Assembly: GCA_002424045.1 (NCBI GenBank)
Contig: DIPH01000015.1
Location: 99,432-163,431, forward strand
Origin: Firmicutes bacterium UBA5493
GTDB taxonomy: Bacteria > Bacillota > Limnochordia > Darwinibacteriales > Darwinibacteriaceae
Direction: 5' to 3'
DNA: 64,000 nt
A program made the translations under genes and the position numbers. A model generated the notes under the pieces. It was not told the DNA's origin. It worked only from the letters and a program-made list of their open reading frames with translations, and made no database searches. Every line of letters starts with the position of its first letter. Position 1 is the stretch's first letter. Below are positions 1 through 7,558 of this stretch, piece after piece.

Positions 1-114
1 CATATTGCACTCATAGACGAGATCTCCGGAGGCAATATGCGTGCCTATAAAGATGGTGCCCAGGTTCAGCCACTGGAGTTAACCAAATTAATGCTGGAAG
101 ACAAATCGTCATAG
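1..114 (+). CDS. C-terminal fragment of an unidentified protein (cut by window edge)
   Basis: An open frame enters from the left edge and stops at TAG 112-114, giving 37 residues that end in LTKLMLEDKSS. Codon choice resembles neighbouring genes, so I think it is the tail of a real rightward gene. The fragment is too short to assign; a sugar-kinase-like tail was considered but not supported. It would overlap the convergent gene at 66-920 by 49 bp, in keeping with the frequent tail-to-tail overlaps elsewhere in the window. An internal GGAGG followed by ATG at 37 could also start a 25-residue peptide, which I consider coincidental. Confidence 0.4.
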   Translation, partial: HIALIDEISGGNMRAYKDGAQVQPLELTKLMLEDKSS

Positions 115-920
115 CAACCCAAGAGGCGCATCGCTCCAGCTTCTTGCTGGATTTGGTATAAAGCTCTATGTGTTTTTGGGCTAGCGGGATTTGCCGAAAA
201 CTCGACGCAAACACTTGAATCCCGTAGGGATTGAACTTGTACCATGCTAAGCCCCAAGTCCCCTAGGATATTGATGATAAGGGGAAGGGTCTCCACAGTC
301 TTGATCTGAATCAAGAAACGTACACTTTGGACATCTGAAGGCAAGATAAGTTTTGAGCCAACTGCGAAATATCGTCGATTAAGGGGTAGGCACGCTTGAA
401 CGTAGAGAGCGTGCTTTTCGAGTAGAAAAACCAACTCTTCCGTAAAGGGTAAGAGGGCATAGTCTATAGACCCTTCTGCCACTTGGCGGCAGGCACTACC
501 GGCGTCATCCGTTTGCACCAACGCCGCCTCTGGGTAGAGGGCCGCTACAACCTGTGTGTCATCCCGCCCTAGGCCTGGGAGCAAAGCCAAGGTCCTCACC
601 TGACCCTGGGGTTCCTTAGCGTGCTGCAAGACTTGTACTAGGACCAAGCCCGAATCCATTAGACGTTCGTATTGTCTCTCCCTAGAAAGACGCATTAGGG
701 TACGTGCAAAAACGCTGGCGTAAGGTCTAAACTCCGGCGGTGTATTGGCCTCAGCTTCCCTAACCACCCTTTCCTCCTGCTCAGGGATGAAGACCTTACC
801 CTCTGTCTTTCCCTTATGCTCTGCTACCTGGTCAACAATCATCATCCTTTTCAGGAACTGTTCTAGAAGCCCTTGATCAATGATGGACAGTTCCTGACGG
901 AGTCTCTCAAGCTCTCCCAT
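66..920 (-). CDS. Chorismate mutase-like / degenerate prephenate dehydratase-like protein with ACT domain
   Basis: 284 residues, starting at ATG 920, which has GGGGAGGG upstream; an in-frame ATG at 950 lies inside aroC. Residues 1-90 resemble an AroQ-type chorismate mutase helix bundle (Arg8, Arg25, Lys36 kept), but the usual D-P-x-R-E stretch reads IPEQEE. Residues about 105-190 resemble the outer lobe of prephenate dehydratase. The catalytic T-R-F motif is replaced by NRRYF, and the domain is about 90 residues shorter than normal. Residues 195-270 look like an ACT domain of the Phe-binding type. It overlaps the end of aroC by 14 bp and is the last gene of the aromatic operon. It could be a P-protein (PheA) that has lost dehydratase activity and serves as a mutase or a Phe sensor; true PheA activity cannot be excluded. 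Confidence 0.8.
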   Translation of the reverse strand: MGELERLRQELSIIDQGLLEQFLKRMMIVDQVAEHKGKTEGKVFIPEQEERVVREAEANTPPEFRPYASVFARTLMRLSRERQYERLMDSGLVLVQVLQHAKEPQGQVRTLALLPGLGRDDTQVVAALYPEAALVQTDDAGSACRQVAEGSIDYALLPFTEELVFLLEKHALYVQACLPLNRRYFAVGSKLILPSDVQSVRFLIQIKTVETLPLIINILGDLGLSMVQVQSLRDSSVCVEFSANPASPKTHRALYQIQQEAGAMRLLGCYDDLSSSINLVNSSG

Positions 921-2031
921 GTGATTTCCCTCCCCAGCCCTGCACTCCAAAGGCCACCAGCATCAAGTCCATGATGGCTATGGCTGCCGCCGCTTCCACT
1001 GCAACTACTGCACGAGGTACAATGGCTGGATCGTGACGCCCAGCGACGGTAATCGTCTCGCTAAGCATGGTCTCCAAATTCACACTACGCTGAGGAAGGG
1101 CTATGGACGGCGTGGGCTTAATACCCACCTGAAATACCAGGGGCATAGCATTTGTAATACCTCCGTTGATTCCACCCTCATGATTGGTGGCAGTGCGCAC
1201 CTGGTCTTCTGCACTTATGTACAAAGGATCGTTATTCTCCGACCCCCTGCGCCTGCAGGCGGCAAAACCATCACCAAATGACACGCCTTTCACTGCTGGA
1301 ATACCGTAGAGAAGTGACGCCAAGCGAGACTCAACCCCACCAAAAATGGGATCTCCCAGGCCCGCCGGTAGGCCCAAGACGATGCACTGCACCACGCCAC
1401 CAAGGGAGTCGCCCTGGAGGCGCACTCTTTCTACCAGTTCTACCATCTCTTCCTTTTTGCCATCATCCAGAACAGGAAGGTCTTTAGCCGCCAGGGTCTG
1501 GAGTTCCTCTATATTGGGATTGGCTATATCCAAAGTGATATCAGAAACACCACCCAACTCCGCTATACGGGCAAAAATCTCGACACTTCGCCGCTTCAGC
1601 ATCTGCTTACAGATAGCCCCAGCCGCGCACAGGGGAGCTGTGAGCCTTCCAGAAAAGTGTCCGCCTCCCCTAGGGTCCGCAGCTCCATCAAAACGCACAG
1701 TCCCCGTATAGTCCGCGTGGCTTGGCCGTGGTAGCTTCAACCTTTCATCATAGTCTTGAGAGCGCGCGTCCCTGTTTTCTATGACGATACAGAGGGGTGT
1801 ACCCGTTGTCTGTCCCTGATACACCCCTGAGAGAATAGTAAAGGCATCCCCTTCCGTCCTTGCTGTGGACCATGGTGTACGTCCTGGTGCACGCCTAGCC
1901 ACAAAGTCTTGCATGGCTTCAAGGTCGAGCCTTTCGCCAGCAGGCACACCATCCACCACAACCCCCACTGCAGGTCCATGCGATTCTCCAAATAGGGTAA
2001 TGTTTAGTTGTTCACCCCAGCTTGATGCCAT
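907..2031 (-). CDS. aroC: Chorismate synthase
   Basis: Catalyses the last step of the shikimate pathway, 5-enolpyruvylshikimate-3-phosphate to chorismate, with reduced FMN as cofactor, in the cytosol. The 374-residue protein shows the family signatures GESHGPAVG near the N-terminus, the R-A-P-G-R region at about 47-52, the GRLTAP segment near 130 and GGITNAMP near 290. I chose ATG 2031 because AAAGGAGG lies six bases upstream; the in-frame ATG at 2037 abuts that SD. It is 12 bp downstream of the aroE-aroK fusion and overlaps the following mutase-like gene, so the three genes form one operon. Length is normal for the family and I see no missing key residue. Confidence 0.97.
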   Translation of the reverse strand: MASSWGEQLNITLFGESHGPAVGVVVDGVPAGERLDLEAMQDFVARRAPGRTPWSTARTEGDAFTILSGVYQGQTTGTPLCIVIENRDARSQDYDERLKLPRPSHADYTGTVRFDGAADPRGGGHFSGRLTAPLCAAGAICKQMLKRRSVEIFARIAELGGVSDITLDIANPNIEELQTLAAKDLPVLDDGKKEEMVELVERVRLQGDSLGGVVQCIVLGLPAGLGDPIFGGVESRLASLLYGIPAVKGVSFGDGFAACRRRGSENNDPLYISAEDQVRTATNHEGGINGGITNAMPLVFQVGIKPTPSIALPQRSVNLETMLSETITVAGRHDPAIVPRAVVAVEAAAAIAIMDLMLVAFGVQGWGGKSHGRA

Positions 2032-2043
2032 GGACATCCTCCT

Positions 2044-3405
2044 TTATTGATTCCACCCGAAGGCAGTCATTATCGTGTCCACAATCTGAGCAACCTCTCC
2101 ATGGCCACAGACCTTTAGATCAGCTACAGCTTCATACAATGGTTGGCGCCGTTCAAACAACTTGCGAGTTTCCTTTACGCCTCCTTTGAGCATAGGTCGA
2201 TTCGAATCGCCCCCTATGCGCTGTAAGGCCACCTCAAGGGACACGTCGAGATAAATGACCAAAGCCCCAGCCCCATGAACTGCCTCTAGAATACCCTCCT
2301 GGAGCAGTGTTCCGCCACCTGTGGCCACGACCATCGACCCTGGACAGAGGAGCTGGTCCAGGAAAATCCGCCTCTCGAAGCTACGAAAGGTTTCTTCTCC
2401 TCGGGAGGCAAAAATCTCGGTTATGCTTTGTCCAGTTTCTTGCACGATGCGATCGTCCAAATCTACAAAGTCCAACGACATGGCTGTAGCTAAAGTCTTC
2501 CCAACATGGGTCTTTCCACTACCCATAAAACCTGTAAGCACAAGCTTAATTGGACTATTACGGAGTACTTCCTCTGCTAGTTCTCGTCGCACCTCGTCAA
2601 GTTCATCCTTGCATGAATCAAAGTTCACCTGGGGGTTCCAGATCTTCTGGGATGCCAGTGCCTGTTCAAAGAGCATTTGCAGGCCCCCCTTGGCCCAGAG
2701 TCCCCTGGACTTTGCCTGCAACACAAGGCGAGTTGCGCTCGGATTATATACCGTATCAAAGACAACCTGCGCCGCCTCAAGCTGTCTCTCTGTTACTGGA
2801 ATACCGCCTACATGGGGCCACATCCCCACAGGTGTTCCATTCAACACGACCTCACAGTCCAAATTTCTTCCCTCATCACCCCAAACAGCATGGATGGTAT
2901 GGTAATCTCTTTCCTTAACCTCACCCACCAACGTCTCTGCCCGATGAGAGTTTCTAACTTGGATCAGGATCTCCGTAGCGCCAGCACGAACCGCTTCCAT
3001 AGTCAGTACCCGAGCGACACCACCTGCTCCCAAAACACAAACTCTGCGCCCATGCATGGGCACCCTGCAGGCAGCAAAGGCCTCTCCGTCAGTGTTATGT
3101 CCTGTGCGCCCATGCACAGTGTTGACGGCACCATAGAGAGAAGCAGAAGGTCCCAGCTTGTCTACATAGGGTATTACAGATTCTTTATAAGGAATGGTAC
3201 AGTTAAGCCCATCGAGTGCATCAAGAAGCTTAGGTAGCCTTGTGGGCAGAGATTTTGGTTCTAGCTCATAGAGTTGATACTCTCCTCGCAGACCTGCCAC
3301 CTCCATAATGCGCTCATGGATGAAAGGTGAGAGACTATGCCCTAAGGGATATCCAATCAGGCCAAAACGGCGGAAAGGACCCTTCGTTTGTAAAATGTTC
3401 TTCAC
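2044..3405 (-). CDS. aroEK: Bifunctional shikimate dehydrogenase-shikimate kinase fusion (AroE-AroK)
   Basis: Performs two non-consecutive shikimate-pathway steps: NADPH reduction of 3-dehydroshikimate (N-terminal half) and ATP-dependent phosphorylation of shikimate (C-terminal half). Residues 1-280 carry the AroE motifs HSLSP (shikimate binding), TIPYKE with the catalytic Lys, NTDGEAF, the dinucleotide-binding GAGGVAR and a terminal KGGLQML. Residues 285-453 are a shikimate kinase with P-loop GFMGSGKT near 292, DLDDRI, the R of the FR-x-x-E motif and GGGT. The linker contains a charged helix. Start is GTG 3405 with GGGAGG nine bases upstream. It is the first gene of the aro operon. A single fused polypeptide is less common than separate aroE and aroK genes. 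Confidence 0.95.
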   Translation of the reverse strand: MKNILQTKGPFRRFGLIGYPLGHSLSPFIHERIMEVAGLRGEYQLYELEPKSLPTRLPKLLDALDGLNCTIPYKESVIPYVDKLGPSASLYGAVNTVHGRTGHNTDGEAFAACRVPMHGRRVCVLGAGGVARVLTMEAVRAGATEILIQVRNSHRAETLVGEVKERDYHTIHAVWGDEGRNLDCEVVLNGTPVGMWPHVGGIPVTERQLEAAQVVFDTVYNPSATRLVLQAKSRGLWAKGGLQMLFEQALASQKIWNPQVNFDSCKDELDEVRRELAEEVLRNSPIKLVLTGFMGSGKTHVGKTLATAMSLDFVDLDDRIVQETGQSITEIFASRGEETFRSFERRIFLDQLLCPGSMVVATGGGTLLQEGILEAVHGAGALVIYLDVSLEVALQRIGGDSNRPMLKGGVKETRKLFERRQPLYEAVADLKVCGHGEVAQIVDTIMTAFGWNQ

Positions 3406-3501
3406 CAGCCATCGCCTCCCGTACCACCTACTGTCACATTTACTTCAGTTTATCCACGATAAATCCTGCATCATGCGTTGAGCTTGAATGCCCAGACAGA
3501 A

Positions 3502-3525
3502 AAACAAGGGCAGCAGCCCTTGTTT
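3502..3525 (-). terminator. Rho-independent terminator of the M3 peptidase gene
   Basis: A nine-base-pair stem AAACAAGGG/CCCTTGTTT with a six-base loop begins right after the TAG stop at 3526. On the leftward strand it ends in a short T run. It separates the peptidase transcript from the aro operon. Confidence 0.7.
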
Positions 3526-5307
3526 CTATTTTTGCGCTAGTTGTAAGAATTCTTCCACATCATCAGTAGCCAGTTTTACTGCTGCCTCCCAGAAATCCGG
3601 CTTGGTGAGATCCACCCCTAGGTGTTTCTTGGCCAGATCTTCCACGGTCATCCTGGCAGTATCTGCCAGTAGGCGTGCGTAGCTCTGGGCAAAACCCCGC
3701 CCCTCTGCTCTGGCTCTGGCGTAAACTCCCGCACTAAAGAGATAACCAAAGGTATAAGGGAAGTTGTAAAACGGTACGCCAGTTGAGTAAAAGTGTAGCT
3801 TGGATGCCCAGAAATGCGGATGGTAGACCTTTAGGCTCCCCAAGAAGGCATCCTTCTGGGCCTCCGTCATGAACTCGCTCAACTGGGCTGAGCTCACTAG
3901 ACCCTTCTTTCGTGCATCGTAAAAACGGGTTTCAAAGAGGAAACGAGAGTGAATGTCCATAAAGAAGGAAACACTACGTCCGATCTTGTCCTCTAAAATG
4001 CCCAATTTCTCTTCTGGACTGGTAGCCGCCCCTATGGCTCCATCCACCACCAGAAGCTCTCCAAAAGTGGATGCCGTTTCGGCCACGTTCATGGCGTAAC
4101 GCCGCAGAAACAGGGGAGCATCCTTTAGAACATAACCATGGTAGGCGTGACCAAGCTCATGAGCAAGGGTGCCTAGGCTATCAAGGGTACCAGAGTAGGT
4201 CATGAAAACCCGGGATTCTTTGCTCAAAGGCAATGAGGTGCAAAAAGCTCCAGGACGCTTTCCTGCCCGGTTTTCCGCTTCAACCCAGCGTTTGTCTAGG
4301 GCTTTCTGGGTGAAATCAGCTATTTCGGGGCTAAACTTGCGAAATTGATCAACGACAAAGGTCTGTGCTTCGGCAAAAGGAATCTCCTTGCCCGCATCCC
4401 CCACAGGGGCCCGCAGATCGTACCAGGCAACTTGGTCCAGACCCAAAAGCTCTGCTTTACGTTCCAAGAATTTTACTAAATGAGCTTTCCCCCCTTGCAC
4501 AGCCGTCCACATCGCGTCCAATGTGGCCCGTTCCATGCGATTTCTTTGTAGGGGTTCTGAGAGCACATCATCCCAGCCGCGGTTTTTGTAAAGATTAATT
4601 CTAAAGCCCGCAAGATGGTTTAAGGTGCTAGCAAAAAGCTCGGCCTTTTCAGCCCAGGCCCTTTCGTATTTCTGGAAAACCTCTTCGCGGACTTTGGGGT
4701 CTGGGTTGGAAAGCAAATTGGCCGCCTGCCCCATGGATAGTGTCTGAGGCCTTCCGTCTAGCTCCATATCGATAGACATCTCGCCAACAATGGTGTAATA
4801 AAGGTGGGACCAAGCATGATAACCATCCACCTCCAAGTCGGTCACTAAGGCTTCTAACTCTGGAGACATCTTTGTCTTGGCCACATTGCGTCTTTCATTC
4901 AGGGAAAAATGGAGTTCCTTAAGCTCTTCATCGTCCAGAAATGACTGCCAATTCTTTTCAGGAATGCTCACAAAAATGTGATCGATGGCGGTAAAAACCC
5001 CGGCCAAAGATGCACTGATTTGGCCCAGATCCCCCTGCAGCAGCTTCGCTTTGTCATCCCTTACATTCTGTGCCATGAGACAGCCCACAAAGGCACTGCA
5101 CTGTCCCAGATTCATCTGCACGTCCTGCATATCATGGACAAGTGTTTTCAACTGCTCCACATCCAGATCGGCGGTGAGCGCTTCAACTTGCTCTCTTAGA
5201 GCCGATATCTTGGTACGCACCGTCTCTATATGTTTCTGGAGCTCCTGTGAAGAACTTCCCCCCGGAAAGATGCTTTCCAAATCCCATGTTTGTTCTACGT
5301 TACTCAT
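3526..5307 (-). CDS. M3 family oligoendopeptidase (PepF-related)
   Basis: Zinc metallopeptidase that degrades short cytoplasmic peptides. The 593-residue length fits M3 oligoendopeptidases. The zinc motif HELGHAYHG sits near residue 383, followed about 25 residues later by the third ligand within ETASTFGELL. The N-terminal 250 residues are the helical substrate-enclosing domain. Start ATG 5307 has GAGGAGG upstream. A second M3 peptidase (38465-40267) is encoded in the window but differs clearly, so these are distinct subfamilies rather than recent duplicates. It appears monocistronic: the upstream coiled-coil gene ends 17 bp away, so co-transcription with it is possible, and a terminator follows. 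Confidence 0.93.
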   Translation of the reverse strand: MSNVEQTWDLESIFPGGSSSQELQKHIETVRTKISALREQVEALTADLDVEQLKTLVHDMQDVQMNLGQCSAFVGCLMAQNVRDDKAKLLQGDLGQISASLAGVFTAIDHIFVSIPEKNWQSFLDDEELKELHFSLNERRNVAKTKMSPELEALVTDLEVDGYHAWSHLYYTIVGEMSIDMELDGRPQTLSMGQAANLLSNPDPKVREEVFQKYERAWAEKAELFASTLNHLAGFRINLYKNRGWDDVLSEPLQRNRMERATLDAMWTAVQGGKAHLVKFLERKAELLGLDQVAWYDLRAPVGDAGKEIPFAEAQTFVVDQFRKFSPEIADFTQKALDKRWVEAENRAGKRPGAFCTSLPLSKESRVFMTYSGTLDSLGTLAHELGHAYHGYVLKDAPLFLRRYAMNVAETASTFGELLVVDGAIGAATSPEEKLGILEDKIGRSVSFFMDIHSRFLFETRFYDARKKGLVSSAQLSEFMTEAQKDAFLGSLKVYHPHFWASKLHFYSTGVPFYNFPYTFGYLFSAGVYARARAEGRGFAQSYARLLADTARMTVEDLAKKHLGVDLTKPDFWEAAVKLATDDVEEFLQLAQK

Positions 5308-5324
5308 ATACTACCTCCTCCTCT

Positions 5325-5780
5325 CTATAAGGCCGATGGTTTGGCCAACTGAATGCTATGCTTTTCTACCGTCATGGCCATCCTATCTATTTGTTTTCCA
5401 ATTCTGCCCAGACGATCGTGGAGAAGATTGTACCCATCAAAGAGGGCTCCATCGTTCTCTTCCATTGCATTTTCCAGCCTGACAATGTCCTGTCGGAGAC
5501 TTGTTTCAACTCGGGAAATCTCCTGACCGAGACTTGTTTCAACTCGGGAAATCTCCTGACCGAGACTTCTTTCAACTCGGGAAATCTCCTGACCTAGGCG
5601 GGAAATCTCCTGACCTAGGCCTAAGACCTCCTGACCGAGATGTGCTTCAACACGGCCCAGGTCTTCACGCAAACCGGTTTCCATCTGATTCATCCGGGCC
5701 TCTACCCGCTCAACATTCGTCTTAACCTGTGTGATATCGTCAGCGATTGTCTTCAGAATATCCATGATTTGATCTTGCAT
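5325..5780 (-). CDS. Coiled-coil protein with 11-residue repeats
   Basis: No family recognised. The 151-residue protein is almost entirely predicted coiled coil. Residues about 40-95 consist of repeats of the LGQEISRVETS type, encoded by near-identical 33-bp DNA units (see the repeat feature). The N-terminus (MQDQIMDILKTIADD) and the C-terminal 35 residues are non-repetitive. ATG 5780 was chosen because AAGGAG lies eight bases upstream; an in-frame ATG at 5846 has no SD. There is no signal peptide or membrane segment, so it is probably cytoplasmic. It lies between tryptophanase and an M3 peptidase with no functional link visible. Similar coiled-coil ORFs are sometimes labelled DUF1640- or apolipoprotein-like, which here would reflect composition only. 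Confidence 0.7.
   Translation of the reverse strand: MQDQIMDILKTIADDITQVKTNVERVEARMNQMETGLREDLGRVEAHLGQEVLGLGQEISRLGQEISRVERSLGQEISRVETSLGQEISRVETSLRQDIVRLENAMEENDGALFDGYNLLHDRLGRIGKQIDRMAMTVEKHSIQLAKPSAL
5496..5660. repeat. Tandem 33-bp coding repeat array
   Basis: Two identical 33-bp units (5496-5528, 5529-5561) are followed by a third with one substitution (5562-5594), then two 21-bp truncated units (5595-5615, 5616-5636) and a diverged copy. The units keep frame (11 or 7 residues), so they lengthen the coiled coil by whole turns. Near-identity at DNA level implies recent expansion or ongoing slippage. Confidence 0.9.
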
Positions 5781-5842
5781 GATACATACTCCTTCCACAG
5801 CGATCCCTGGAATTTCAGTATACCATGAAAGAGCCATAAGCC

Positions 5843-7225
5843 TCAATCGACTAAGCGAAAACGTGCCGTGAAGTGGCGCAAAATAGGAGGTTCATATTCG
5901 AAGGCGATTCCCTTAATTTCATCTCTCTGAGCGTAGACTTTAGCGATGGAATCTGCAATATAACGCATATGGTTATCTGTGTACACCCTCCTAGGAATGG
6001 TTAAGCGCAGAAGCTCGAGCTCCGACAAACCATCTTCTCCCGTATCAGGGTCACGTCCATAAAGGAGCGAACCAATCTCCACCGCCCGAATACCGCTTTC
6101 TACATACAAAGACACAGCAAAGGCATGGGCAGGATATTGCGTTTTTGGCATGTGGGGTAAGATTTTACCCACGTCCACAAATACAGCATGACCGCCTATT
6201 GGCGATTGCACCGGAATACCAGCATCCTGCAAGCGTTTACCCAAAAGCCCTACCTGGGAAATGCGCTGGGTCAAATAATCTTCTTCTACGACTTCTTCGA
6301 GGCCTATGGCCAAAGCTTCCATGTCCCGACCGGCCAGGCCCCCATAGGTTGGAAAGCCTTCAAGTGGAACCACCATGGCTTGGCAACGTTGAAAAAGATT
6401 TATGTCTTCCCGTACAGCCAAGACGCCGCCAATATTCACTAAGCCATCCTTCTTGGCGCTCATGGTGAATGCATCGCAATAGGAGAACTGTTCCCGGACG
6501 ATTTCACGAATACTCTTATTGGCATACCCGTCTTCCCGTTCCTTAATGAAATAGGCATTTTCCGCAAAGCGCGCACTGTCCATAACAACTGGAATGTCAT
6601 ATTTCTTCGCCATGGCATAGGTTGCCCTAATGTTCGCCATGGAAATCGGCTGACCACCTACACTGTTGCAGGTCACAGTAGTCACAATGGCTGCAATGGA
6701 GTCTCGGCCTTTTTCCTGAATGAACCTCTCCATTGCCTCTAGATCAAAGTTTCCTTTAAAGGGATGCTCCTTGGCTGTATCTAAGGCCTCCGCGGTGATA
6801 AAGTTCACCGCTCTTCCACGGGCCATCTCAATATGGGCTTTCGTTGTATCAAAGTGCATATTGCCTAAGACATACTGTCCATCCCGTCTAATAAGGAGGG
6901 GGAATAAAACCTGCTCAGCTCCACGCCCTTGATGTGTAGGCATGACGTAGATATGGCCACTGAGGTTTTGAACTGTCTCTTCAAGGTGGTAAAAGTTGCG
7001 GCTACCTGCGTAGGATTCGTCCCCAAGCATCAATCCAGCCCACTGCCTATCACTCATGGCGCCTGTACCACTATCGGTGAGTAAATCGATATAGACTTCA
7101 TCACTGCGTAATAAAAACGGGTTGTAACCCGCCTTTTCTATACACCTTTGGCGTTCTTCCCGAGGTAAGAGCCTGATGGGTTCCACCATCTTAATTTTGT
7201 ACGGTTCTGGTTGATAGGATGTCAT
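5843..7225 (-). CDS. tnaA: Tryptophanase (PLP-dependent beta-eliminating lyase)
   Basis: Splits L-tryptophan into indole, pyruvate and ammonia using pyridoxal phosphate. Family hallmarks: LLTDSGTGAMSD, PTHQGRGAEQ, DSARFAENAYFI and the PLP-lysine motif MSAKKDG near residue 260. Tyrosine phenol-lyase is the close relative. I favour tryptophanase because the segment carrying the tyrosine-recognising Arg in TPL (S-M-E-R-G) reads AVEIGSLLYGRDP here, as in TnaA, and the tail LRHFTARF also fits TnaA. ATG 7225 has AAGGGGAG five bases upstream and leaves 460 residues. I looked for a TnaC-like, Trp-containing leader peptide upstream and found none, so regulation is unlikely to follow the E. coli model. 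No Trp permease lies next to it. Confidence 0.9.
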   Translation of the reverse strand: MTSYQPEPYKIKMVEPIRLLPREERQRCIEKAGYNPFLLRSDEVYIDLLTDSGTGAMSDRQWAGLMLGDESYAGSRNFYHLEETVQNLSGHIYVMPTHQGRGAEQVLFPLLIRRDGQYVLGNMHFDTTKAHIEMARGRAVNFITAEALDTAKEHPFKGNFDLEAMERFIQEKGRDSIAAIVTTVTCNSVGGQPISMANIRATYAMAKKYDIPVVMDSARFAENAYFIKEREDGYANKSIREIVREQFSYCDAFTMSAKKDGLVNIGGVLAVREDINLFQRCQAMVVPLEGFPTYGGLAGRDMEALAIGLEEVVEEDYLTQRISQVGLLGKRLQDAGIPVQSPIGGHAVFVDVGKILPHMPKTQYPAHAFAVSLYVESGIRAVEIGSLLYGRDPDTGEDGLSELELLRLTIPRRVYTDNHMRYIADSIAKVYAQRDEIKGIAFEYEPPILRHFTARFRLVD

Positions 7226-7326
7226 GTAAACTCCCCTTCGCATTTTTTTGACGTTCTCTTTACGTATTACTATTAGATTCCTCCGCCCGATTCCCCTTCA
7301 CAAGTTAGCAAAGATTTCCGTCAAGT

Positions 7327-7352
7327 TAAAAGGGGCCTTCTAGGGCCCCTTG
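7327..7352 (-). terminator. Terminator of the SPFH-RHH operon
   Basis: An AAGGGGCC/GGCCCCTT stem with a short loop is followed on the leftward strand by TTTT. It starts a few bases after the TGA of the RHH gene and precedes the tryptophanase leader. Confidence 0.75.
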
Positions 7353-7355
7353 TGG

Positions 7356-7556
7356 TCATCGATCACTGTCTGCTTGATTTCTGCCAGCACCGGTATGATC
7401 CGGTATATACTTGCCGGTCTTCTTTCTTTGCCGGACACATTCTGTGAGCAAAAACTCAATTTGTCCGTTTACAGATCGAAAATCATCCTCAGCCCAGGCG
7501 GCAATCTCCTCATAAAGTCTCACAGACAAGCGAAGTGGGACTTGCTTCTTGGCCAT
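7356..7556 (-). CDS. Arc-like ribbon-helix-helix DNA-binding protein
   Basis: A 66-residue protein of the ribbon-helix-helix class. The N-terminal strand KQVPLRLSVRLYEEIAAWA is followed by a second helix containing SVNGQIEFLLTECVRQ, the typical Arc/MetJ arrangement, and a short disordered charged tail. Dimers of such proteins bind palindromic operators. It starts two bases after the SPFH gene, so the two are co-transcribed; small Arc-like proteins next to SPFH genes are a recurring arrangement in Firmicutes as I recall. An obvious guess is that it represses its own operon through the palindrome at 8605-8627, but that is inference. A toxin partner is not present, so an antitoxin role is unlikely. 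Confidence 0.85.
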   Translation of the reverse strand: MAKKQVPLRLSVRLYEEIAAWAEDDFRSVNGQIEFLLTECVRQRKKTGKYIPDHTGAGRNQADSDR

Positions 7557-7558
7557 CT

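Noticed and set aside
1033..1711. Several rightward open frames opposite aroC
   Set aside because: They mirror the strongly supported chorismate synthase and have no SD or family resemblance.
5496..5660. CRISPR array
   Set aside because: The 33-bp units are directly abutting, in frame and without spacers, so they are a coding tandem repeat.
7226..7326. TnaC-type leader peptide before tryptophanase
   Set aside because: No short ORF with Trp and an SD was found.
7356..7556. Antitoxin of a toxin-antitoxin pair
   Set aside because: The RHH protein's only partner is the SPFH gene; no small toxin gene is adjacent.
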